Of a stretch of DNA of 64,000 nt, positions 44,329-55,159 are shown piece after piece; positions within the stretch are counted from its first letter, which is position 1; the number at the start of each line of letters is the position of its first letter. The notes below the pieces were generated by a model that saw nothing but the letters and a program-made list of their open reading frames with translations, did no database searches and was not told the origin of the DNA. The position numbers and the translations under genes were made by a program. The stretch is taken from positions 496,001 to 560,000 of the forward strand of contig NZ_JAIQXE010000002.1 in the NCBI RefSeq assembly GCF_020076305.1, read 5' to 3'. Source of the stretch: Flavihumibacter profundi (lineage in GTDB: Bacteria > Bacteroidota > Bacteroidia > Chitinophagales > Chitinophagaceae).

Positions 44329-44381
44329 GCAATTTGGTTGAATAAGAGCGCCAATGTACCTTCCTTTTAAAAATAAATCAA

Positions 44382-44804
44382 ATGAAAGCGCTATTCCTCG
44401 GGTTGGTTCTTTTAGTCACTTCATCCCTTTTTGCCCAGCAAAATGCTGAAAATGCGATCCGGCAGGTAATGGGTGATCAGCAGGATGCCTGGAACCAGGG
44501 GGATATTGAATCATTTATGAAAGGATACTGGAAGTCAGATTCACTGATGTTTATTGGTAGCAAAGGGGTCACTTACGGATTCCGGAATACATGGGAACGG
44601 TATAAGAAAACCTATGACAACCGTGATAAAATGGGTACCTTAAAATTCGACCTTCTGCATATTCTCCCGCTTTCGCCAGAAGTTTATATGGTAGTGGGTA
44701 AATGGCATTTAACCCGTTCAATTGGTGATATCGGCGGCCACTTCACACTGATCTTCAGGAAAATAAATGGCCAGTGGTTAATCACTTCAGACCATACCAG
44801 CTAG
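44382..44804 (+). CDS. Secreted DUF4440/SnoaL-like protein
   Basis: A 140-residue exported protein (signal peptide ending SSLFAQQ). It has the DUF4440 signature MGDQQDAWNQGDIESFMKGY, SLMFIGSKGVTYGFRNTWER and a C-terminal HFTLIFRKINGQWLITSDHT. The fold suits binding or conversion of a small molecule in the periplasm; the ligand is unknown. It is a second member of the NTF2-like superfamily within 3.5 kb but is not closely similar to the one at 41342. Confidence 0.88.
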   Translation: MKALFLGLVLLVTSSLFAQQNAENAIRQVMGDQQDAWNQGDIESFMKGYWKSDSLMFIGSKGVTYGFRNTWERYKKTYDNRDKMGTLKFDLLHILPLSPEVYMVVGKWHLTRSIGDIGGHFTLIFRKINGQWLITSDHTS

Positions 44805-44880
44805 TAAGTTTAGATCTTTATTTGCCTGGTGGTGTAATATTTCAGGAACAATTCCAACCTATATTTAAATTTCCTCCCGT

Positions 44881-45366
44881 TTGAGTGAAAAAGACTTCCT
44901 GGATCAGATACGTGCTAACCAGGGCATTATTTATAAGGTGGTGTCCTTATACGCTGCGGACCCTGAGGAGAAGAAAGATCTCTACCAGGAGATCCTTTTG
45001 CAATGCTGGAAGGGCTGGCCTTTATTCAGGAATGATTCAAAATTCAGCACCTGGTTATACAGGGTTAGCCTGAATACGGTTTTTTCAAGCCTCAGGAAAA
45101 AAACAATGCTGGTGTACCAGGATAGTATACCCGACAACCAGGCCCTGAGGCCCAATTCACTGGAAAAGGAAGACTCTGTTGCACTGCAACAGGCCATCCG
45201 CCAATTAACAGATATTGACAGGGCCATTATTCTTCTGCATCTCGATGGCTACAATAATGGTGAGATCGCGCAGATGATGGGAATTTCTGCGAATAGCCTT
45301 AGTGTAAAACTCTACCGGATAAGGCAAAGATTAGCTAACATTTTAAATGCAGCCAACCGTGGATAA
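44881..45366 (+). CDS. ECF-type RNA polymerase sigma factor
   Basis: A 161-residue sigma-70 family protein of the small ECF type, starting with TTG at 44881. Region 2 is seen in AADPEEKKDLYQEILLQCWK and FSTWLYRVSLNTVFSSLRK, and region 4 in DRAIILLHLDGYNNGEIAQM and LSVKLYRIRQRLANIL. A TATATTTA at 44860-44867 is near the -7 consensus. It overlaps the following membrane protein gene by 20 bases, the usual arrangement of a sigma factor with its regulator. Confidence 0.92.
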   Translation: MSEKDFLDQIRANQGIIYKVVSLYAADPEEKKDLYQEILLQCWKGWPLFRNDSKFSTWLYRVSLNTVFSSLRKKTMLVYQDSIPDNQALRPNSLEKEDSVALQQAIRQLTDIDRAIILLHLDGYNNGEIAQMMGISANSLSVKLYRIRQRLANILNAANRG

Positions 45367-45964
45367 ACAAAATACCTGGCAATCCTGGCAGCCGAAAGAT
45401 GATGACCTTGACAGGTTGCTTTCGCCTGGCTTTGCAAACCGCCTGCAGCCAAATCATCCCCTGATGAAACTTAAACGGAATTTATTTATCAATATCATTT
45501 GGGGTATAGTCATTACGCTTGCCTATTTTTTTGTAATAATCAGTACTTCAGTTTGGCCGGTTCAGCTTGCTTTGGCGATTACTTCCATGTATAATATTAT
45601 CATTTTGGTTCAGGCAGTTCATTTATACCGGTCAATTAAAATGGAAATTTCTTCAACAGAAAGTGTATTGGAAGTTTTGAAAAAACATTACATAGGGATT
45701 TCAGCCTGGAGTAGAATGCAGCTTAAGCTGGCAATCGGGGTATATCCAATTGCAGCTGCCGGTGGATATATTTATGGCGGCATCCTTAGTTCAGGAAGAA
45801 CATTAGAAGAACTGATGGCGCAGCATTTATTTGCCTGGCTTTTACCGGTTATCGTGATTATACTTGTTCCGATTGGCCATTACTGCGCGAAATGGATGTT
45901 TAGGAAAAGCTTTGGTGTTTACCTGGATATGTTAAAGGCAACAATTGATTCGATGGAAGAATAA
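45347..45964 (+). CDS. Membrane protein coupled to the ECF sigma factor (possible anti-sigma)
   Basis: A 205-residue protein with a soluble N-terminus of about 45 residues (rich in Asp, Gln and Trp) and about four membrane helices in two pairs (47-66, 70-92, 125-150, 165-185). The N-terminal soluble part could bind the sigma factor at the membrane. I do not see a ZAS zinc motif (HxxxCxxC), so an anti-sigma role rests on the 20-base overlap and topology only. Followed by a strong hairpin at 45977. Confidence 0.75.
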   Translation: MQPTVDKQNTWQSWQPKDDDLDRLLSPGFANRLQPNHPLMKLKRNLFINIIWGIVITLAYFFVIISTSVWPVQLALAITSMYNIIILVQAVHLYRSIKMEISSTESVLEVLKKHYIGISAWSRMQLKLAIGVYPIAAAGGYIYGGILSSGRTLEELMAQHLFAWLLPVIVIILVPIGHYCAKWMFRKSFGVYLDMLKATIDSMEE

Positions 45965-45976
45965 GGTATAAAAAAA

Positions 45977-46007
45977 AGTCATCGTTACTATTCCAGTAAC
46001 GATGACT
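45977..46007. terminator. Bidirectional terminator between convergent genes
   Basis: A perfect 13-bp stem (AGTCATCGTTACT/AGTAACGATGACT) with loop ATTCC. On the minus strand it is followed by eight T, on the plus strand by CACTTTT. Confidence 0.9.
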
Positions 46008-46028
46008 CACTTTTAGTAACCCCATCAT

Positions 46029-48305
<2,277 letters not shown>

Positions 48306-48691
48306 ACCTGAATAATTCTACGGTTAAAGAATAAAAAATTAATTGGAATTGGATGCTATGAAAATCGGGGATAACCAGTAGTCTTAATAGGGTGGTAGGG
48401 AATCTGGTATAGTCTGATCGTAGTAGTTTAAAGATAAATTTTTTTAAGATGCGATAAAAAAATATTTCCAAATATTTTTAAAAATATTAAATGTGGAAAC
48501 TTTAAAATTCGCTTAAACATGACTGGGATGATTAACTAGTATTTAAGACTAAAAAATCAGTAAATTATAATTGAAAAAAAATAGTTTTTAATATTTTGAT
48601 TGAACAGTATAGTAAATCTACGATAACAAAAAAGTGATCGTAGATTTACTATACTTGGGGAATAAAGATTATTAAAATAAAAAAGTAAATA
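48306..48691. other. AT-rich divergent control region between esterase and chitinase genes
   Basis: The 386 bases hold no protein gene. They contain a long AT-rich core (about 48425-48600), a 9-mer TGATCGTAG at 48415-48423 that recurs at 48636-48644, and the perfect inverted repeat at 48606-48655. Promoters for both divergent genes must lie here; a likely plus-strand -7 region is AATATTTTG near 48590-48598. Confidence 0.7.
48606..48655. promoter_or_regulatory. Perfect 19-bp inverted repeat upstream of the chitinase
   Basis: Left arm AGTATAGTAAATCTACGAT (48606-48624) and right arm 48637-48655 are exact reverse complements separated by 12 bases (AACAAAAAAGTG). It ends 36 bases before the GH18 ATG. 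No T-tract follows the right arm, so it is not an ordinary terminator; an operator or a 5' mRNA hairpin is more likely. Confidence 0.8.
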
Positions 48692-49792
48692 ATGAATCGA
48701 AATATCTTTTGGTGTTTTTTTCTGCTGCTTTTGTCTGCTAATTATTCTATGGCACAAATCACAAATAAAAGGTCTGTAATTGCCTATTATACCGGTGATG
48801 AAAACACTATCCGAAAATACCCGCTGGCCAGTTTAACACACATCATTTACAGTTTTCTCAAACTCGAGGGTGATACCCTCGCTTTTATACGACCTGAGCA
48901 GCAGCAAACACTAAGGTCGTTAGTTGCATTGAAGAAAAAATTCCCGCAATTAAAAGTTGAGGTTTCTTTAGGCGGGTGGGGTGGTTGCCAGCCATGTTCC
49001 CAGTCATTTGCCAGTGCCGGTGTAAGGCAAAAATTTTCAGCAAGCGTGGTTAAGTTATTAACTGCATACGGCGCAGATGGTTTAGATCTCGATTGGGAAT
49101 ATCCGGGTATTGAAGGATTCCCGGGCCATCACTGGATGAAGGAAGATGTGGCAAACTTTACTGAATTGGTTCGTTCGCTAAGGTCAGCTATGGGGCAACG
49201 TTATGAACTTAGTTTTGCTGCGGGTGGGTTTACCCGGTTCCTGGAAGAATCAATCGACTGGAAGCAGGTCATGCCTTTGGTTGACCGGGTTAACCTGATG
49301 ACCTATGACCTTGTTAATGGATATAGTAGGACTACAGGGCATCATACTGCCCTGCATGCAACTGAAAAGCAACCTGAGGCCACAGACCATTGCGTTGATT
49401 ACCTTTTAAAGCTTGGCGTTCCTTCAGAAAAACTGGTAATAGGGGCTGCATTTTATGCCCGCGTCTGGAAAAATGTTCCATCTGAAAATAATGGACTTTT
49501 CCAACCAGGGGAATTCAAAACAATGATAAGCTATAAGGATTTTGGTAATGAACTTTCAACCGCCAATGGGTTTGTTTCATTTTGGGATGATGCATCCAAA
49601 GCACCTTATAGTTATAATGCCCGGAAGCTGGAGTTTGCCACTTATGATAATGAACGGTCAATAGCTGAAAAAACAAAGTATGTACTGGACAAAAAGCTGG
49701 GCGGAATAATGTTCTGGGAACTTAGCGGAGACAAATTTAATTCGGGCTTATTGGACCAGATCCACAATACCCTTATAGCTTCCCAAAAATAA
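48692..49792 (+). CDS. Secreted GH18 chitinase-like glycosidase
   Basis: A 366-residue exported TIM-barrel enzyme (signal peptide ending near YSMAQ). The GH18 signatures are SLGGWGGC (near 93-99) and the catalytic DGLDLDWEYPG, with Asp129, Asp132, Asp134 and the acid Glu136. VNLMTYDLVNGYS and the final GGIMFWELSGDK complete the barrel. It should hydrolyse chitin or chito-oligosaccharides, possibly also peptidoglycan-derived GlcNAc chains. It lacks binding modules and a T9SS tail, unlike the divergent esterase. Confidence 0.94.
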   Translation: MNRNIFWCFFLLLLSANYSMAQITNKRSVIAYYTGDENTIRKYPLASLTHIIYSFLKLEGDTLAFIRPEQQQTLRSLVALKKKFPQLKVEVSLGGWGGCQPCSQSFASAGVRQKFSASVVKLLTAYGADGLDLDWEYPGIEGFPGHHWMKEDVANFTELVRSLRSAMGQRYELSFAAGGFTRFLEESIDWKQVMPLVDRVNLMTYDLVNGYSRTTGHHTALHATEKQPEATDHCVDYLLKLGVPSEKLVIGAAFYARVWKNVPSENNGLFQPGEFKTMISYKDFGNELSTANGFVSFWDDASKAPYSYNARKLEFATYDNERSIAEKTKYVLDKKLGGIMFWELSGDKFNSGLLDQIHNTLIASQK

Positions 49793-49796
49793 AAAA

Positions 49797-49819
49797 GGCT
49801 TTCCCGCGATGGGAAAGCC
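49797..49819 (-). terminator. Terminator between convergent chitinase and OmpA genes
   Basis: A perfect 9-bp stem GGCTTTCCC/GGGAAAGCC, loop GCGAT. The minus-strand T-tract (six T) makes it mainly the terminator of the OmpA gene; the plus side has only CTTAA. Confidence 0.8.
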
Positions 49820-49843
49820 CTTAACTATATTGCCAGTAACTAA

Positions 49844-50716
49844 TTACTGCTTTTTCTCAAGCAATTTGTAGAATTGGTCAAGTTGCGGCAGGATAAGGAT
49901 CCTTGTGCGACGGTTTGCAGCTTTTCCTTCTGCTGTAGAATTGTCTGCAACCGGTAGGAATTCCCCGCGGCCTGCAGCTGTAATTTTTGCCGGGTCTAAA
50001 CCATATTTCTTTTGGAGAACACGTACCACACTGGTTGCACGCATAACGCTGAGGTCCCAGTTGTCTTTCATTGGTCCGATATTTCCTTTCAATTCAGCAT
50101 TATCTGTATGGCCTTCAACCATGAATTCCAGTTCAGGTTGTGCTTTGAGTACGGTAGCTACCTTTCCTAATACTTCCTGTGCCTTTGGAGTAATGCTGTA
50201 GCTTCCGCTTTTAAATAACAATTTGTCCGAAATGTCTATAAATACAACACCCTTGTCAACTTTGATATTGATATCCTGATCGTCCATATTTCCAATAGCG
50301 CCTTTCAGGTTCATAACCAGGGCCATATTCAGGGAGTCTTTTTTCGCCATTTGCGTTTGCAGGTCCTGGATATATGCATCTTTTAAACCAAGGTTATCCA
50401 TTGATTTTTTAATGCTTTCAGCCTGGGTAGAACTAATTACAGAAAGATCCTGCAATTGCTTCAGTGCTGAAGTATTATTTGCTTTCACCAGTTCCAGTTG
50501 CTTGTTGAGGTTCGCAACATCAGTTTCGAGGCCGGCTCTTTTACGGGCTTCCTCTGCCTTAGCGTCATCGCAGGCTTTCAGGTCATTTTGCAGTTGTGTG
50601 TGTTTCGCATCAAGTTCGGCGTATTTTGCCTGTTCTGCTTTGAATTTTTTGGAGCTTACACAAGAAAACATTGTAACGGAGGTAAGTGCTACTACCACCA
50701 TGTAAGAAATCTTCAT
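49844..50716 (-). CDS. OmpA-family outer-membrane lipoprotein
   Basis: A 290-residue protein with a lipoprotein signal (Cys19 in VTMFSCVSS). Residues about 25-150 are a coiled coil rich in Lys, Glu, Ala and Gln, and about 165-280 an OmpA C-terminal peptidoglycan-binding domain (LLFKSGSYSITPKAQEVLGK, FMVEGHTDNAEL, SVMRATSVVRVLQKKYG, ANRRTRILI). It should tether the outer membrane to peptidoglycan. It is a single gene. Confidence 0.92.
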   Translation of the reverse strand: MKISYMVVVALTSVTMFSCVSSKKFKAEQAKYAELDAKHTQLQNDLKACDDAKAEEARKRAGLETDVANLNKQLELVKANNTSALKQLQDLSVISSTQAESIKKSMDNLGLKDAYIQDLQTQMAKKDSLNMALVMNLKGAIGNMDDQDINIKVDKGVVFIDISDKLLFKSGSYSITPKAQEVLGKVATVLKAQPELEFMVEGHTDNAELKGNIGPMKDNWDLSVMRATSVVRVLQKKYGLDPAKITAAGRGEFLPVADNSTAEGKAANRRTRILILPQLDQFYKLLEKKQ

Positions 50717-50789
50717 TGGTTATCGTTTTATGAATGATTACGTAAAAGTAGGCCACAATATACAACTACTGTGCCTGAATTTTGTGATT

Positions 50790-51374
50790 TTATTGTTTGA
50801 AATTCTGATTTTCTACAGCTAAATGTCCCATTCCTAATTCCGGATGCTTCCCTTTTATGGGTGCAAAAAAACCAATCAGCCTGGGCATATCGTCATCCGG
50901 ATGGATGCCGGGCATGAATGCTTCAGAGAGTATAAGTGTTTTATTGGCAAAATCCATTCCTGCCATTACTATAGGCACACCAGCCAGTTTGGCAATATGC
51001 CAGAATCCTGTACGCAGGCGGTCTACCTTCTTTCTTGTTCCTTCTGGAGAAAGCGCCAATACAAAATCATCCCTTTTATGGAATTCTTCAACCACCTGCT
51101 CTACCATATTATTCTTGCTGAACCGATCCACGGGAACACCGCCGGTTGCCCTGAAAAACCAACCGAAGGGTCCGTCAAATAATTCTTTTTTACCCAGGAA
51201 ATGTGCATGTGGTATCGGGATTACCGACCGCGCTGCCATTCCTACAAGTATATCAGCCCAACTTGTATGAGGTCCGACAACTATAATAGCCCGGTTTAGG
51301 CCCTTCGGCCAGTTTCCTTTTACAGACCATCCGGCAAGTTTCCAATAGATTTTCCAGAAAAATCGAGCTACCAT
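50790..51374 (-). CDS. 1-acyl-sn-glycerol-3-phosphate acyltransferase (PlsC family)
   Basis: A 194-residue membrane-associated acyltransferase. The catalytic HxxxxD motif is in VVGPHTSWADIL; GKKELFDGPFGWFFRATGG and VPVDR carry the second and third blocks, and ALSPEGTRKK the fourth. It transfers an acyl chain to lysophosphatidic acid or another lysolipid. It is shorter than typical PlsC (about 240), like the small variant common in Bacteroidota. The META-domain gene precedes it by 4 bases, so they form one unit. Confidence 0.9.
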   Translation of the reverse strand: MVARFFWKIYWKLAGWSVKGNWPKGLNRAIIVVGPHTSWADILVGMAARSVIPIPHAHFLGKKELFDGPFGWFFRATGGVPVDRFSKNNMVEQVVEEFHKRDDFVLALSPEGTRKKVDRLRTGFWHIAKLAGVPIVMAGMDFANKTLILSEAFMPGIHPDDDMPRLIGFFAPIKGKHPELGMGHLAVENQNFKQ

Positions 51375-51378
51375 ATTA

Positions 51379-51873
51379 TTATTTTTTCTTCAAGCGCATA
51401 AGTACAATATCGTCCTTTAGCAGTACCAGGCTGCTCCCTTCAAAAGCAAACCTGTTTGTTTTTTTCATTGCGTCCAGGAAAATGCCTTCTCCTTCACCCG
51501 TACAGGCCATGCGTGTTAAAGCCATTTTCTCCATGTCAAAACGGAGCTGGCCATTCACCGCAACATAGCTGCCGCTGAACCTGTTACAGCCTGTATTGCC
51601 GGAACTGCTCATAGTAGCAGTATCGAAACGTATTGCCGGCCGTTGCCGGGGAAATAAACTGCTGCTGTCCTTGACAGCCGAAAGCAGGAATTCCAGTTGC
51701 CAATCGCCCTGAAGTACTGATGGTTGGGGATTTTGTACACCGGTTCCGGTGTATGTTGATAATAATCCTGTTGGGTACAGTAAGGAGGTGCATAATGGAC
51801 CCATATGTATTCTGGCTGTAATGGAAAACCAGCCGCCAATTAACAGTGGAAATAATAATAACCTGCTATGCAT
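51379..51873 (-). CDS. Secreted META-domain protein
   Basis: A 164-residue exported protein (hydrophobic N-terminus LLLFPLLIGGWFSITARI). A META (HslJ-like) domain follows: LQGDWQLEFL, IRFDTATMSSSGNTGCNRFS and KMALTRMACTGEGEGIFLDA, ending in LVLLKDDIVLMRLKK. HslJ-type proteins are linked to heat-shock and envelope stress, with no known reaction. It lies 4 bases upstream of the PlsC-type gene on the same strand. Confidence 0.88.
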   Translation of the reverse strand: MHSRLLLFPLLIGGWFSITARIHMGPLCTSLLYPTGLLSTYTGTGVQNPQPSVLQGDWQLEFLLSAVKDSSSLFPRQRPAIRFDTATMSSSGNTGCNRFSGSYVAVNGQLRFDMEKMALTRMACTGEGEGIFLDAMKKTNRFAFEGSSLVLLKDDIVLMRLKKK

Positions 51874-52077
51874 ATCTATGGATAACGTTGAATGAAAACT
51901 TTTACAACAGCCGTATTAAAAAACCAATACCGCTTTCATGATGTTAAATATAGGTAACTATCATTTCCCGCCAATATGAGTTCTGGAACCTGTTTTAGCA
52001 GGTTTAATACCCAAAAAGCGGGGGTAAAGACAAAATAAAAGAATTGGTGAGGTTGGCAAGGGTGTTTTAACGATAAA

Positions 52078-52103
52078 ATATTTAGTGAAAAAATGCTAAA
52101 TAT
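52078..52103. promoter_or_regulatory. Inverted repeat ATATTTAG-N10-CTAAATAT upstream of the recA promoter
   Basis: Perfect 8-bp arms (52078-52085 and 52096-52103) lie just upstream of the -33 region of the predicted recA promoter. The form is that of a dimeric repressor or activator site, conceivably an SOS operator. Confidence 0.45.
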
Positions 52104-52129
52104 GTTAGTGTTGGTAATTAAAAGCTACC

Positions 52130-52137
52130 TATCTTTG
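52130..52137 (+). promoter_or_regulatory. -7 box TATCTTTG of recA
   Basis: Exact match to TAnnTTTG, with a TTG about 17-19 bases upstream as -33 element. The predicted leader before the ATG at 52183 is about 40 bases. Confidence 0.65.
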
Positions 52138-52182
52138 AACAACCAATAATTTTAACCCCATAACTATTAAACAACAGAATTT

Positions 52183-53184
52183 ATGTCAAACGCAGAAAAA
52201 CTGAAAGCGCTGAAGCTGACGATGGATAAAATAGACAAGGACTTTGGAAAAGGTTCTGTTATGATGATGAACGAAAGGGCGAGTGATGTGCAGGAAGTCA
52301 TCTCCACCGGTTCACTCGGACTGGATGTAGCACTGGGAATTGGTGGTTTTCCCAAAGGCCGGATCGTTGAAATTTACGGACCTGAATCTTCGGGTAAAAC
52401 AACAATTGCTATACATGCAATTGCTGAAGCTCAGAAAAAAGGTGGTATCTGTGCTATTATTGACGCAGAACATGCGTTTGACAGTGCCTATGCGCAAAAA
52501 CTAGGTGTTGACGTGGATAACCTGCTTATTTCACAGCCTGATTACGGAGAGCAGGCACTTGAAATCGCTGACCGGTTGATTTTATCCGGAGCAATTGATG
52601 TTGTGGTGATTGACTCGGTTGCTGCGCTTGTTCCTAAAGGTGAACTTGAAGGTGAAATGGGGGATAGTAAAATGGGGCTTCAGGCAAGGTTGATGAGCCA
52701 GGCCCTTCGTAAGCTCACGGCAACAATTAATAAAACAAACACAATCTGCATATTTATTAATCAGCTTCGTGAAAAAATTGGTGTGATGTTCGGCAATCCT
52801 GAAACAACGACAGGTGGTAACGCATTGAAATTTTATGCGTCAGTCCGCCTGGATATACGCCGGATGAGCCAGATTAAAGACGGCGATGAAGCTGTGGGAA
52901 ACAGGGTTAAAGTGAAAGTGGTGAAGAATAAAGTAGCTCCGCCATTCAGGGCTGCGGAGTTTGATATCATATTCGGGGAAGGCATTTCAAAAGTCGGTGA
53001 AATTGTAGATATGGGCGTTGACCTTGGCATCGTGCAAAAGAGTGGAAGCTGGTACAGCTATAATTCTGATAAACTGGGACAGGGCCGTGATGCAGTGAAA
53101 ACACTGTTACATGATAATCCAGAACTGCAAGCGGAAATCGAAAAGAAAATAAGGGAGAAGGTAGCAGAAATGGCGGCTGCATAA
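52183..53184 (+). CDS. recA: DNA recombinase RecA
   Basis: A 333-residue ATPase that forms filaments on single-stranded DNA, drives strand exchange and activates the SOS response. The Walker A motif GPESSGKT, the Walker B region [11 protein letters not shown], loop L1 near [19 protein letters not shown] and loop L2 near [16 protein letters not shown] are all intact. Length and sequence are normal. It is a single gene with its own -7 box and a strong terminator at 53223-53249. Confidence 0.98.
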   Translation: MSNAEKLKALKLTMDKIDKDFGKGSVMMMNERASDVQEVISTGSLGLDVALGIGGFPKGRIVEIYGPESSGKTTIAIHAIAEAQKKGGICAIIDAEHAFDSAYAQKLGVDVDNLLISQPDYGEQALEIADRLILSGAIDVVVIDSVAALVPKGELEGEMGDSKMGLQARLMSQALRKLTATINKTNTICIFINQLREKIGVMFGNPETTTGGNALKFYASVRLDIRRMSQIKDGDEAVGNRVKVKVVKNKVAPPFRAAEFDIIFGEGISKVGEIVDMGVDLGIVQKSGSWYSYNSDKLGQGRDAVKTLLHDNPELQAEIEKKIREKVAEMAAA

Positions 53185-53222
53185 GTGAAGTAGCGTTACT
53201 GATTTGCCGGTTGGCAATATTG

Positions 53223-53252
53223 AAGGCATCCTGATTTTCAGGATGCCTTTTT
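53223..53252 (+). terminator. Intrinsic terminator after recA
   Basis: A perfect 12-bp stem AAGGCATCCTGA/TCAGGATGCCTT with loop TTT, followed by TTT. It lies between recA and the convergent CNNM/HlyC-type gene. Confidence 0.85.
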
Positions 53253-54528
53253 ACTTCAGTATTTTAAGCCGTACCATTTCAATCCGGGTATCACTAACTG
53301 CCAGGATTTCAAATTCAAAATCATCTATAATTATTCGTTCCTTTATTTTAGGAATCGTTTCATGGTGCTGAATGATATAACCAGACAGGGTTTCAGATTC
53401 ATCCTGCTCAAAAATGAAATCATATTTATCATGCAGGTAATCAAGTTCGAGGCGGCCAGATAAAATATACTCAGTATCGCTTATTTTTTTCTCTTCCAGT
53501 TCTTCAGTGTCATGTTCATCCTGGATCTCTCCAAAAATTTCCTCCAGCAGGTCTTCCATGGTAACAATGCCGGAAGTGCCGCCAAACTCATCAACTACCC
53601 AAGCCATGCTTTTGCGTTCCTTGGTAAATTTGTTGATCAGGTCAGTGGCGTTCATGCTTTCAGGAACAGCAGGAATAGGCAACAGTATTGATTTCAGGTC
53701 AGCAGGGTGTTTGAAGAGGTCTAATTGGTGCACATATCCAAGGATATGATCAATATTCCCTTCATAGACTACCAGTTTGGAAAGTTTGGTATCTATGAAT
53801 TTGTTCACTACAATATTAATCGGGGTGGTTACATTAATGCCTTCAATCTCCTTGCGCGGAATCAGGCATTGCCGCACTTTAATATTGGGCAGGGATAAAG
53901 CGTTCTCAAAAAGGTTTGTATTAACATCCTGACCGTCGCTGTCTTTTTCCCCGGTGATTTGCTGGTAAAATGCATCCAGGTCGGCCCGTACAAATGCTTC
54001 CCTTTTCTCACTCAGCCTGATATTGAAGAGGTATTTCAGGATCCATTCTGCAATAGATACAAAAACGGTGGCAATGGGCTGCAATATCTGAACAAAAAAA
54101 TTGATTATGCTGGCAACCGCACTGCTCAGCAACCATTCATTGCGGGCTCTCCAGATTGCCCTGGGGAGGAATTCACCAAAAACAACGAATATGGCAGTTG
54201 CTATAAATATTTCAAAAAAAATATGGATAATGTTTGCATATGCTACCGGTATAGTTTCTTCCAGAAAATGCCACAGTGGTTCAAGGAATTCCCCTATCAT
54301 CAGGCCATAGACTACCAGGCAGATATTAAAACCGATAAGCACAACGCCAATAAAATTGGAAGGCCTGTCGAGGTACTGACTAATAAGTATGCCTCCGGTG
54401 CGGCCTTGTTTTTTACGCAATTCCACACTCAGGCGGTTAATACCGGAAAAAGCAGCTTCTATCCCGGCAAAGAATCCGACAAGTAAAAGGAAAAACAGCA
54501 GTGCTCCCAGTGAATTCAGGTTAGGCAT
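53251..54528 (-). CDS. CNNM/HlyC-CorC family membrane protein (DUF21, CBS pair, CorC_HlyC)
   Basis: A 425-residue protein. Residues about 1-190 form a DUF21 membrane domain with four helices (LLVGFFAGIEAAFSGINRL, GVVLIGFNICLVVYGLM, FVVFGEFLPRAIW), about 200-330 a CBS pair (LIPRKEIEGINV, AWVVDEFGGTSGIVTMEDLL), and about 345-425 the CorC_HlyC domain (GRLELDYLHDKYDF, FEILAVSDTRIEMVRL). Relatives transport Mg2+ or, as GldE, affect gliding in Bacteroidota; I cannot decide between them here. Followed upstream, 49 bases away, by gmk on the same strand. Confidence 0.9.
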   Translation of the reverse strand: MPNLNSLGALLFFLLLVGFFAGIEAAFSGINRLSVELRKKQGRTGGILISQYLDRPSNFIGVVLIGFNICLVVYGLMIGEFLEPLWHFLEETIPVAYANIIHIFFEIFIATAIFVVFGEFLPRAIWRARNEWLLSSAVASIINFFVQILQPIATVFVSIAEWILKYLFNIRLSEKREAFVRADLDAFYQQITGEKDSDGQDVNTNLFENALSLPNIKVRQCLIPRKEIEGINVTTPINIVVNKFIDTKLSKLVVYEGNIDHILGYVHQLDLFKHPADLKSILLPIPAVPESMNATDLINKFTKERKSMAWVVDEFGGTSGIVTMEDLLEEIFGEIQDEHDTEELEEKKISDTEYILSGRLELDYLHDKYDFIFEQDESETLSGYIIQHHETIPKIKERIIIDDFEFEILAVSDTRIEMVRLKILK

Positions 54529-54577
54529 AAAACGAATATAAGCAATGTTTTTTTTCGTTAAAAGTACTGAATGTGTC

Positions 54578-55159
54578 TTATGATGGCCGGGCCAGGAATT
54601 CCAGGATCAGCTTTTCTGCTTCAGAACAAGCCCGTGAAAGATCACCATTTATGATAATATGGTCGAAATGATGTTTGAAAGAGATTTCATAGGAAGCTTT
54701 GTTTACCCTGGCCTGAAGGCTTTCTGCAGTTTCTGTTCCCCTGCTTTCAAGTCTTCTTTTGAGTTCTTCTACAGAAGGCGGTTCAATAAAAATTGAGAGT
54801 GTATTCTGCGGGTATTGTTGCTGTACATGTATCGCCCCTTTTACATCTATATCAAGCATGGGTACCTGCTTATTTTTCCAGATCCGCTCCATTTCCGATT
54901 TCAGTGTACCATAATATTTTCCTTCATAAACCATTTCCCACTCCATAAAATCATTATGGAGAATATGTTCCCTGAATTGCTCTACCGACATAAAATAATA
55001 ATCCACCCCGTTTTTTTCTGCACCCCGGGGTTGCCGTGTTGCAGCTGAAATGGAAAAAGCCAGCTGGGGGTGATGCTGTAATAAATACCTGGTGATGGAT
55101 GTTTTCCCTGCTCCGGAAGGCGCAGTAATAACAATAATTTTTTTTTCAGAATAGTTCAT
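54578..55159 (-). CDS. gmk: Guanylate kinase
   Basis: A 193-residue enzyme that phosphorylates GMP to GDP. The P-loop ITAPSGAGKTSITRYLL, the GMP-binding region ATRQPRGAEKNGVDYYFMSV, EWEMVYEGKYYGT and the lid-proximal LKRRLESRGTETAESLQ are present. The ATG overlaps the murA stop by one base (TAATG), so it is translated with murA. Confidence 0.96.
   Translation of the reverse strand: MNYSEKKIIVITAPSGAGKTSITRYLLQHHPQLAFSISAATRQPRGAEKNGVDYYFMSVEQFREHILHNDFMEWEMVYEGKYYGTLKSEMERIWKNKQVPMLDIDVKGAIHVQQQYPQNTLSIFIEPPSVEELKRRLESRGTETAESLQARVNKASYEISFKHHFDHIIINGDLSRACSEAEKLILEFLARPS

Larger units (their letters stand above)
51874..52182. other. Control region upstream of recA
   Basis: The 309 bases hold no gene I can support. 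They contain a small hairpin AACCTG/CAGGTT at 51987-52004, an 8-bp inverted repeat at 52078-52103, a TTG at about 52111 and the -7 box TATCTTTG at 52130-52137. The divergent META gene must also start from here. Confidence 0.6.
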
